Source: Chlamydiota bacterium
Lineage (GTDB): Bacteria > Chlamydiota > Chlamydiia > Chlamydiales > SM23-39
Direction: 5' to 3'
NCBI GenBank assembly: GCA_021772195.1
Contig: JAJFML010000121.1
Coordinates: forward strand, 1 to 7,945
Length of the DNA stretch: 7,945 nucleotides
The notes below the pieces were generated by a model. It saw only the letters and a program-made list of their open reading frames with translations, ran no database searches and was not told the DNA's origin. How positions within the stretch are numbered: position 1 is the stretch's first letter; every line of letters begins with the position of its first letter. Below are positions 1 through 5,767 of the stretch, one piece after another. The position numbers and the translations under genes were made by a program.

Positions 1-629
1 ATCTGCCGGAGCCCTTTTTCACGCGCATCCTCCCTAACCACTTCCATCTTGATTTGAACAGACCTTCGAATGATTTCTTCCAGGTTCTCTTTTTGAAAGG
101 ATTCTACCATCTCAAAGAGCTCCCTCTCTTTAATCAGCCCATACTTAATCACTTCAACAAGCCCCTCGGAGAGCCCTTTTTCTGGAAGCGAATCTAAATA
201 ATTAAGGTCGATGATGATCTCTTCTGGGTGGTAGAAACTTCCAATCAGGTTTTTACCTTGAGGCGTATTGACACCGGTTTTTCCGCCAATTGCAGCATCT
301 ACCATTCCCATTAAAGTTGTTGGCACTGAAATATAAGAAATACCCCGCATGTAAGTTGAAGCAATAAAACCTACAAGATCAGTCACAACTCCGCCGCCAA
401 GTGCAATTAGAAGCGTATCTCGTCCGCATCCCATTTTAAGTAATTCATCTTCTAGCCACTCCTTTGTCTCTCTTGTCTTTGATAGCTCACCTGCTTTAAA
501 AGAGAGAGTGGGTATTTTGGAAAAATTTCTTCCATAAATCTCATTTACATTGGAATCGGAAATGATGACACTTGGCCTATTCGCGACTTTTTCAAAAATC
601 TCATTTGTAAGACCTCTTCCAATCATCAT
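1..629 (-). CDS. aroB: 3-dehydroquinate synthase, N-terminal 209 residues (cut by window edge)
   Basis: Converts DAHP to 3-dehydroquinate, the second shikimate-pathway step, in the cytoplasm using NAD and a metal ion. Translating the reverse strand gives 209 residues with no stop. Family marks seen: an AGELSK segment (46-51) matching the usual PxGExxK, the NAD-binding GGGVVTD (78-84), STYMRGI then VPTTL (91-106), VDAAIGGKTGVN (110-121), GKNLIGSFYHP (125-135), and EGLVEVIKYG (155-164), whose E159 should be the first metal ligand. The later His ligands lie off the left edge. The ATG at 629 overlaps the aroC stop as ATGA, has a GAGGA site 8 nt upstream, and an in-frame TAG at 642-644 rules out extension. 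The N-terminus is shorter than in E. coli AroB: the GGG motif lies at 78 rather than near 100. It is probably functional, but the missing C-terminal half cannot be judged. Confidence 0.95.
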   Translation of the reverse strand, partial: MMIGRGLTNEIFEKVANRPSVIISDSNVNEIYGRNFSKIPTLSFKAGELSKTRETKEWLEDELLKMGCGRDTLLIALGGGVVTDLVGFIASTYMRGISYISVPTTLMGMVDAAIGGKTGVNTPQGKNLIGSFYHPEEIIIDLNYLDSLPEKGLSEGLVEVIKYGLIKERELFEMVESFQKENLEEIIRRSVQIKMEVVREDAREKGLRQ

Positions 630-1642
630 AATTTGCTTCCTCTATTCATTAGAAGTGCATCTGCCAAGACGAGTGAAACCATCGCTTTTACGACAGGCGC
701 TGCACGTAATACCACACAAGGATCATGTCTTGAGCCATCTGGCAGTTTAAAGATCGCACTCTTAAGTGTTTTGTAATCGACGCTCTTCTGTTTTTTTAAA
801 ATGCTAGATGTTGGTTTGAAGGCGACTTTTCCCAGTAGTGGCATGCCGGTTGAAATTCCGCCAAGAGTACCACCTGAATGGTTGGTCTCTGTTCTAATCC
901 TTCCTTCCTCGAGATAAAATGTATCGTTCTCTTCGGATCCCATCTGTTCTGCCGCCTCAAATCCTGAGCCCATCTCAAAACCTCTCGTAGCAGGTATACT
1001 CATTACCGCTTTTGCTAGATTCGCCTCCAGCTTTTCATAGACAGGATCGCCAAGAGCTGTGGGCATACCTAAAACTTGAAAAGCGATAACGCCGCCAACC
1101 GAGTCTTTACATCTTTTCGCCTCCATTACCCGAGAGTGCATTTGGGGCTCTTCTTCTTCTCCCGCAATGGAATGGACCCAAGCATCCACTTCAATATTGA
1201 AATGCTCAAGCAGCTTTTTTGCTATCGCGCCAGCAGCTACCCTACAAGCGGTCTCCCTTGCAGACGATCTTCCACCTCCGCGGTAATCAAAAATGCCATA
1301 TTTTTCAAGATAGGTGAAGTTAGCATGACCGGGACGAAGGAGATCTTTGATCGGTTCATACTTAGAAGAGTCTGCATCTCGATTGTAGATGATAATTGAG
1401 ATCGGAGCGCCTGTCGTTTTGCCATCAAATGTTCCCGACATAATCTCTGCGATATCAGGCTCTTTTCTAGGTGATGTGAGATCGCTTTTCCCAGGAGATC
1501 TTAAAGAGAGCTCTTGATTGATATCGTCCTCGGATATCCCAAGTCCTGCAGGGCATCCATCAATAAGAGCGCCAATTGCTTTTCCGTGGGACTCGCCCCA
1601 GGTTGTAATGCGAAAGATTTTTCCGAAAGAGTTGCTTGCCAT
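626..1642 (-). CDS. aroC: Chorismate synthase
   Basis: Catalyses the last shikimate-pathway step, anti-elimination of phosphate from EPSP to give chorismate, using reduced FMN. The 338 residues carry the family signatures: WGESHGKAIGALIDGCPAG (15-33) with conserved H19, TSPRKEPD (56-63), TTGAPI (76-81), RPGHAN (103-108), DYRGGGRSSARETA (119-132), NHSGGTLGGISTG (254-266), FKPTSSI (275-281) and SRHDPCVVLRAAPVV (304-318). Length is somewhat below the roughly 360 residues of E. coli AroC, but no signature block is missing. The ATG at 1642 gives the normal N-terminus (MASNSFGKIF) and lies 142 nt inside aroK in another frame, with no evident Shine-Dalgarno sequence. The stop overlaps the aroB start. 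It is the third enzyme gene of the aro operon. Confidence 0.97.
   Translation of the reverse strand: MASNSFGKIFRITTWGESHGKAIGALIDGCPAGLGISEDDINQELSLRSPGKSDLTSPRKEPDIAEIMSGTFDGKTTGAPISIIIYNRDADSSKYEPIKDLLRPGHANFTYLEKYGIFDYRGGGRSSARETACRVAAGAIAKKLLEHFNIEVDAWVHSIAGEEEEPQMHSRVMEAKRCKDSVGGVIAFQVLGMPTALGDPVYEKLEANLAKAVMSIPATRGFEMGSGFEAAEQMGSEENDTFYLEEGRIRTETNHSGGTLGGISTGMPLLGKVAFKPTSSILKKQKSVDYKTLKSAIFKLPDGSRHDPCVVLRAAPVVKAMVSLVLADALLMNRGSKL
638..642 (-). promoter_or_regulatory. Ribosome binding site for aroB
   Basis: GAGGA on the minus strand lies 8 nt before the aroB ATG at 629, inside the last codons of aroC. With the ATGA stop/start overlap and the in-frame TAG at 642-644, it fixes the aroB start. 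Confidence 0.65.
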
Positions 1643-2049
1643 AACTGCTCATAAATTAAAACTCTTTCACTATAGAGCTTTTCAAAAGAAGATCCAAGAT
1701 CCTTTTGACCCACATAGCTAGGTGGATTTTCCAAAAACCTCTTTTTAAGCACCTCTTTTTCCGTGTCCAAATAGATGAGAAATCCCTTTTCTCTCAAGAT
1801 CTCTTGATTTTTCTGATCCAAAACAGTCTGCGCACCTAGAGATACGATTCCCTCTTTTAAAGGGAGAAAAACTTCCCTCTCCTTCTCAGCAAAATCCGCA
1901 CTTTCTAAATAGATCTCACGAACCGATTTATTCATCTTCTCTACTAAAAGTGCATCGGTGTCAAAAAAGGGAAGCTGTAATCTCTTAGCGAGTTTTCTAC
2001 CCAGCGTCGTCTTGCCAGCATTTCTAAATCCATATAGAAAAAGAATCAT
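1501..2049 (-). CDS. aroK: Shikimate kinase, with divergent shikimate-binding residues
   Basis: Phosphorylates shikimate with ATP to shikimate 3-phosphate. The 182-residue product has a P-loop GFRNAGKT (7-14), the DTD motif (30-32; second Asp normally binds shikimate), a typical LIYLDT strand (91-96) and the late Arg in SERVLIY (R129). Three conserved features are altered. The GExxFR segment reads SADFAEKE, with Ala54 where the shikimate-binding Arg normally sits. The GGG motif reads GAQ (72-74). The lid has NPPSYV (108-113) rather than an RPLL-type sequence. I chose the ATG at 2049 because the P-loop then lies at the usual distance and the ATG overlaps the aroA stop as ATGA. The frame is open 21 codons further upstream, but that part is aroA read in another frame. 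The last 46 codons are dual coding with aroC. Context supports AroK; some Chlamydia annotations call it aroL. Confidence 0.9.
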   Translation of the reverse strand: MILFLYGFRNAGKTTLGRKLAKRLQLPFFDTDALLVEKMNKSVREIYLESADFAEKEREVFLPLKEGIVSLGAQTVLDQKNQEILREKGFLIYLDTEKEVLKKRFLENPPSYVGQKDLGSSFEKLYSERVLIYEQLWQATLSEKSFALQPGASPTEKQLALLLMDALQDLGYPRTISIKSSL

Positions 2050-3311
2050 TGAATATCCGCGCCTAACTTTTGCATCTCTAGCTTGAAGTGAGGGTAAGTT
2101 TTCTGAATGCATTCTGTCCCCTCAATCATTGTCTCGCCAGATGCGCCCATGGCAGCTACGCTAAGCGCCATCGCTATCCTGTGATCATTGTGAGAATTTA
2201 GATGAGCACCCTTTAATTTTGAGGGATGGATAATAAGTGCGTCTTCTCTCTCTTCGATTTTCGCCCCCATTTTTTCCAGCTCTCTCTTCATAGAACTGAG
2301 GCGATCACTCTCTTTGTTCCTAGCAATAGCAGCATTGGTAAGATGAAGTTTTGATGATGCGTAACAACCAAGTGCAGCTAAAACAGGAACCGCATCGATA
2401 AAATCGTTCACATCGATCACCCCGCCCTTTAGCTGATCTGAAACTTTCACCTTGAGCCTACCCCCCTTTTCAAACTCAATTTCCGCGCCCATCAATACGA
2501 GTTGATCAATTAACTTTCTATCTCCTTGCGAGCTGTCTTCAGAGACATTTTCAAGCACTACCTCGCTCTTCGTGATAAGAGCAGACGCGATAGGAAAGGC
2601 AATAGAGCTATAGTCACAGGGAACCGTATATTCAAAACTAGAAATTTTTGCATTTCCATGAACAATATAATGCTCAAAATTATCGTTCAAATAGGAGATC
2701 CCCAGAAGGTCAAACCAATCCAACGTCATTTGAACCCAAGGCTTTTCACCCGAATTTTTCACCTCAATTTCCGTCATTCCTTTCAGAAAAGAAGAAGCAA
2801 TCAGAATGGATGAGACAGGCTGAGAATCTTTTCCATCCATCAGCACTTTTCCATTTATCATCTTCCCTTTGATAATAATCGGCGCAAAGCCATCTCTTTT
2901 TGTTGACTCTGCAAAAGCTCCGAGCTGATTTAGCGCATCTAAAAGAGGCTGCATTGGCCGGTTAAAACGAATGGAGTGGTCTCCCGTAATAACAGAATAG
3001 CCATCTACAAGAGCTAAGATAGCGCTGATAAAACGAAGAACAATCCCCGAATTACCAGCATCGATGATATCAGAGGGCACTTTAGGATTTCTACCAAAGC
3101 CGGTAATTTCTAGATAATCTCCCCTCTTCTGAACCGATGCGCCCAGAAGTTCACAGGCATGAATCATCGCTCTAATATCAGGAGAGTCTAAGACATTTTT
3201 AATCAAAGAGCCACCCTCAGCTAGGCTTGCAAAAAGAATCGCTCGAAGAGATTGAGATTTAGAAGGTGGCACCTTAATGGTGCCAAAAAGGTTTGATTTC
3301 CTAATTCTCAT
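2046..3311 (-). CDS. aroA: 3-phosphoshikimate 1-carboxyvinyltransferase (EPSP synthase)
   Basis: Transfers enolpyruvyl from PEP to shikimate 3-phosphate, making EPSP; this enzyme is the target of glyphosate. Its 421 residues match the usual length of about 420-430. Visible motifs: PPSKSQSLRAI (15-25, with K18 and R23), AGNSGIVLRF (85-94), GDHSIRFNRPM (110-120), DSQPVSS (162-168), the probable catalytic Asp in DAVP (D306), NKESDR (332-337) and DHRIAMA (376-382). In the PEP-site loop E. coli has GNAGTAMRP; here Ile90 replaces T97 and Phe94 replaces P101 of the E. coli numbering. The ATG at 3311 gives a standard N-terminus, but no clear Shine-Dalgarno sequence precedes it. It lies 12 nt after the small upstream gene, and its TGA overlaps the aroK ATG, so translation may be coupled in both directions. 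Confidence 0.97.
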   Translation of the reverse strand: MRIRKSNLFGTIKVPPSKSQSLRAILFASLAEGGSLIKNVLDSPDIRAMIHACELLGASVQKRGDYLEITGFGRNPKVPSDIIDAGNSGIVLRFISAILALVDGYSVITGDHSIRFNRPMQPLLDALNQLGAFAESTKRDGFAPIIIKGKMINGKVLMDGKDSQPVSSILIASSFLKGMTEIEVKNSGEKPWVQMTLDWFDLLGISYLNDNFEHYIVHGNAKISSFEYTVPCDYSSIAFPIASALITKSEVVLENVSEDSSQGDRKLIDQLVLMGAEIEFEKGGRLKVKVSDQLKGGVIDVNDFIDAVPVLAALGCYASSKLHLTNAAIARNKESDRLSSMKRELEKMGAKIEEREDALIIHPSKLKGAHLNSHNDHRIAMALSVAAMGASGETMIEGTECIQKTYPHFKLEMQKLGADIQ

Positions 3312-3323
3312 AATTGTAGAAAT

Positions 3324-3587
3324 TTAAAATGACGATTTTAATCCAACACTATTTATAAAAGCTTGCTTAACTCTAAGAGATGCTCTTCTAACTGGAAGTA
3401 TCAGTCCTGTCATTTGCATAAAGCGCTCAGGTGTAACATCCTTTTTCGAGCATACAGTAACGATCTTTCCCTCTCTTGAAAAGGTCGCATAGATCCCTGC
3501 AATTTCAGATGATCTTCTGATATAATTATCCGCTTCTTTATCACTTTTAAAATTATATGTAACAGTACTTAAGCCAACTGCTGCCAT
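3324..3587 (-). CDS. Small hypothetical protein, paralog of the adjacent upstream gene
   Basis: I do not recognise this 87-residue protein. Residues 8-49 align without gaps to residues 12-53 of the neighbouring gene at 3608-3961, with 22 of 42 identical by hand count. The shared core is ADxYIRRSxEIAGIYAxFxRE (19-39). The pattern suggests strand-helix-strand-strand, possibly a small alpha/beta fold; this is inference only. No signal peptide or membrane segment is apparent. After the core the chain is basic and mildly hydrophobic (LILPVRRASLRVKQAF). It starts with ATG and has AGGA 6 nt upstream. It lies 20 nt after its paralog and 12 nt before aroA, so it is probably part of the aro transcript. 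The paralogy and the ribosome binding site argue that it is a real gene. Confidence 0.8.
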   Translation of the reverse strand: MAAVGLSTVTYNFKSDKEADNYIRRSSEIAGIYATFSREGKIVTVCSKKDVTPERFMQMTGLILPVRRASLRVKQAFINSVGLKSSF

Positions 3588-3593
3588 TATCCG

Positions 3594-3597
3594 TCCT
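3594..3597 (-). promoter_or_regulatory. Ribosome binding site for the 87-residue gene
   Basis: Minus-strand AGGA, within AAAAGGACGG, lies 6 nt before the ATG at 3587 in the 20-nt gap after the upstream paralog. It supports separate translation of this small gene. Confidence 0.55.
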
Positions 3598-3607
3598 TTT
3601 TTTTATA

Positions 3608-3961
3608 TTATAAATAGTAAATATTTTGAAGCCTTGAGACTCGGTACCCAAAATGTCCCATTTCGTGATAGGATGTGATACATGCTGGAATCTCAAGAAA
3701 ACGCTCAAAAATTCTCTTGCAGCGTTCTTGAGTTTCTAGACATAAAATCCCTTCTGGTAACGTGTTAAAAAATGCCTTTCGAAAAAGTTGTGTACTAGTT
3801 TTCTCTCTACAATAGACAGAAACTACTTCTTTCTCTCTGACAAAAACCGCATAGATTCCTGCAATCTCACAAGACCTTCGAATATAGATATCTGCATTTA
3901 TTGCAGAGGGAAATGTGATTGAAACCTTGTAGTTTTGAACACCTCTTAGATTATTGCTCAT
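3608..3961 (-). CDS. Small hypothetical protein, first gene of the aro block
   Basis: I do not recognise this 117-residue protein. Its N-terminal half (12-53) is paralogous to the downstream 87-residue gene, sharing ADxYIRRSxEIAGIYAxFxRE (23-43). It adds a longer C-terminal part, rich in Cys and aromatic residues (CLETQERCKRIFERF, then SYHEMGHFGYRV and a final NIYYL). H99-E-M-G-H103 formally matches HExxH, but the protein ends 14 residues later, so a metalloprotease reading is weak. The start is well fixed by a full AAGGAGG site 6 nt upstream. It is the first gene of the minus-strand block, facing lysS across a 179-nt spacer, so it may set transcription of the aro genes behind it. The position hints at a regulatory or accessory role in aromatic synthesis, but nothing in the sequence shows one. 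No signal peptide or membrane helix is evident. Confidence 0.8.
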   Translation of the reverse strand: MSNNLRGVQNYKVSITFPSAINADIYIRRSCEIAGIYAVFVREKEVVSVYCREKTSTQLFRKAFFNTLPEGILCLETQERCKRIFERFLEIPACITSYHEMGHFGYRVSRLQNIYYL

Positions 3962-3967
3962 TTAATT

Positions 3968-3974
3968 CCTCCTT
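3968..3974 (-). promoter_or_regulatory. Strong ribosome binding site for the 117-residue gene
   Basis: Minus-strand AAGGAGG lies 6 nt before the ATG at 3961, a near-perfect Shine-Dalgarno match and the strongest on this strand. It shows that the small gene is translated and fixes its start. Confidence 0.85.
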
Positions 3975-4061
3975 ATCTGAAGGCCGAAGATCTTAAACAT
4001 CGTTGGGAAAAAAATCTATATGAAAGCAGAGGCCCCTCCTTATGAAATTCCCAATTCACGA

Positions 4062-4084
4062 ATCAATTTTGGTATACGATTGAT
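4062..4084. repeat. Short inverted repeat over the lysS -35 region
   Basis: ATCAAT (4062-4067) and ATTGAT (4079-4084) form perfect 6-nt arms separated by 11 nt. The right arm covers most of the predicted lysS -35 box. This spacing suits a dimeric DNA-binding protein, but arms this short can arise by chance in AT-rich DNA. I cannot name a regulator. Confidence 0.3.
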
Positions 4085-4109
4085 ATTTTTGGAGGATATC
4101 TGTTATAAA
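4080..4109 (+). promoter_or_regulatory. Predicted promoter for lysS
   Basis: TTGATA (4080-4085) and TATAAA (4104-4109) are separated by 18 nt, and a TG one base before the -10 box makes it an extended -10. Transcription would start near 4116, about 25 nt before the ATG at 4141 and about 73 nt before the alternative ATG at 4189. No comparably good promoter was found for the divergent minus-strand genes; the best minus-strand pair (TTGATT with CATAAG) is weak. Confidence 0.5.
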
Positions 4110-4140
4110 TTTGTTCAATATTTTTTACATTTTATGATCA

Positions 4141-5766
4141 ATGGAAAAAACAAAAATAAATTTAGAAAAATACTTCGAAGAAAGGCCTATGAATAGCTCT
4201 CCTGCTCCTGAATATCACTCTCACGAAGAGTTTAAAAATAGATCAAAAAAGTTGAGTGAGATCAGAGATCTTGGAATCGATCCCTATCCTCATAAATTCA
4301 CACCCAACGAGACCGCCGAACTATTACGCTCATCCTTTAAAGTTGAAGAGCTTGAAAATGCTGAGGCCGCAGCAAATGGATCTACCAAAGAAATTTCTGT
4401 AGCAGGTAGACTTGTCCTTTTTCGTGCTATGGGAAAAAATGCTTTTGCTCAAATTCAAGATGAGACAGGACGGGTTCAGCTCATGTTCAACCGTGATAAT
4501 ACGGTCGTAGATGGCCTTGATCCTGAACAGATAAAACCGCTAAAGTTCATCGAAAAAATGATCGATCTAGGTGATATCATCGGCTGTGAAGGGCATATTT
4601 TCAAAACGATGAAAGGCGAAATGACCATCTATGTCAAACGTCTGAAATTACTTTGCAAATCTCTTCTCCCCCTCCCTGACAAGCATGCAGGACTTAAAGA
4701 TAAGGGCGTTCGCTACCGAAAAAGATGGCTTGATCTCATCTCTACCCCCGAATCGATGAAGATGCTAAAAGATCGCTCCAAAATTGTTCGCCTCGTCCGT
4801 GATTACATGGAAAATGACGACTTTATGGAAGTGGAAACGCCTGTTCTTCAAAACATCTATGGCGGCGCAGAGGCAAGACCCTTTACAACTGAGCTAAATG
4901 CACTTCATCAGGAGATGTATCTCCGTATCGCCATCGAAATCGCTCTTAAAAAACTCGTCGTAGGCGGCCTAAACCGCATCTACGAGATTGGCAAAGTCTT
5001 TCGAAATGAAGGCATCGATAAAACCCACAATCCCGAATTTACTATGCTCGAGGCCTACGCTGCCTACTGGGATTACAATGACATGATGGTTTTCGTCGAA
5101 AATCTTTTCGAAAAGATTGCGCTCGAGCTTCATAAATCAACAAAAATCACCTTCCAATCCGAGGATGAGGCAAATTCTATCGAGATCGACTTCAAGGCAC
5201 CATGGAAGCGCCTCTCAATGAAGGATGCCATCAAAGACTATGCTGAAATCGACGTTGATACGCTGGATGATGACGCTCTTAGAAAACTCTTAATAGAAAA
5301 GGGCTCTCTCGATCCCAAAGAAATTGCAAAGGCAACGCGCGGAAAACTGATAGCTCTCGCTTTCGAAGAATTTGCAGAAGAGCACTTAATTCAGCCGCAC
5401 CATATTACCGACCATCCCATTGAAACAACCCCGCTATGTAAACTGCACCGCGATCCTAAAATGCGTAAAGAGCAGTTTGTAGAGCGATTTGAAACATTTA
5501 TTCTCGGAATGGAGATGGTTAACTCTTACTCGGAGCTCAATGATCCCGAGCTCCAAAGAAAATTGCTAGAGGATCAAGCAAACAAAAAGGAAGAAGGAGA
5601 CTTTGATGCGAGTCCCTTGGATGAAGAGTTCATAGAGGCAATCTGTCAAGGCATGCCGCCAACAGCTGGCGTTGGCATTGGAATCGACAGACTGGTCATG
5701 CTCTTTACCAAAGCGGTTTCGATTCGCGATATACTCTACTTCCCCTTAATGAGACTGGAGGAATAA
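4141..5766 (+). CDS. lysS: Lysyl-tRNA synthetase, class II
   Basis: Charges tRNA-Lys with lysine in the cytoplasm. The 541-residue reading has an anticodon-binding OB fold from about 85 to 175 (ISVAGRLVLFRAMGKNAFAQ) and a class II core: motif 1 around 212-234 ending MEVETP, motif 2 FRNEGIDKTHNPEFTM (287-302) and motif 3 GIGIDRLVMLF (512-522), with IRDILYFPLMR at the end. LPDKHAGL, RYRKRW and HHITDHPIETTPLCK read like chlamydial LysS. The start is uncertain. The ATG at 4141 has no Shine-Dalgarno sequence; an in-frame TGA at 4135-4137 blocks extension. The ATG at 4189 (M17) gives 525 residues, closer to chlamydial length as I recall it, and overlaps the end of a lysine-rich micro-ORF. It is divergent from the aro block and is followed after 1 nt by an unknown gene. 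Confidence 0.97.
   Translation: MEKTKINLEKYFEERPMNSSPAPEYHSHEEFKNRSKKLSEIRDLGIDPYPHKFTPNETAELLRSSFKVEELENAEAAANGSTKEISVAGRLVLFRAMGKNAFAQIQDETGRVQLMFNRDNTVVDGLDPEQIKPLKFIEKMIDLGDIIGCEGHIFKTMKGEMTIYVKRLKLLCKSLLPLPDKHAGLKDKGVRYRKRWLDLISTPESMKMLKDRSKIVRLVRDYMENDDFMEVETPVLQNIYGGAEARPFTTELNALHQEMYLRIAIEIALKKLVVGGLNRIYEIGKVFRNEGIDKTHNPEFTMLEAYAAYWDYNDMMVFVENLFEKIALELHKSTKITFQSEDEANSIEIDFKAPWKRLSMKDAIKDYAEIDVDTLDDDALRKLLIEKGSLDPKEIAKATRGKLIALAFEEFAEEHLIQPHHITDHPIETTPLCKLHRDPKMRKEQFVERFETFILGMEMVNSYSELNDPELQRKLLEDQANKKEEGDFDASPLDEEFIEAICQGMPPTAGVGIGIDRLVMLFTKAVSIRDILYFPLMRLEE
5757..5762 (+). promoter_or_regulatory. Ribosome binding site for the gene after lysS
   Basis: GGAGGA in the last codons of lysS lies 5 nt before the ATG at 5768. 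The lysS TAA (5764-5766) falls between the site and the start, an arrangement that suggests coupled translation on one transcript. Confidence 0.75.
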
Positions 5767-5767
5767 A

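Noticed and set aside
1076..1399. Open frame of 107 codons on the plus strand inside aroC.
   Set aside because: It is antisense to a strongly conserved enzyme gene and shows no protein family features or ribosome binding site.
2050..2112. Upstream ATG at 2112 extending the shikimate kinase by 21 residues.
   Set aside because: The extension is the aroA C-terminus read in another frame, and shikimate kinases normally begin just before the P-loop.
3620..3667. HEMGH near the C-terminus of the 117-residue protein, matching the HExxH zinc-protease pattern.
   Set aside because: Only 14 residues follow, with no evident third ligand, and the protein is too small for a known HExxH protease; the pattern is common by chance.
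3962..4000. A 12-codon ORF on the minus strand ending directly before the 117-residue gene.
   Set aside because: It has no ribosome binding site and is not rich in aromatic codons, so nothing supports an attenuation leader.
3968..4043. CCTCCTTAT occurs twice, at 3968-3976 and 4035-4043.
   Set aside because: The first copy is explained as a ribosome binding site; the second has no start codon at a suitable distance, so it is probably chance.
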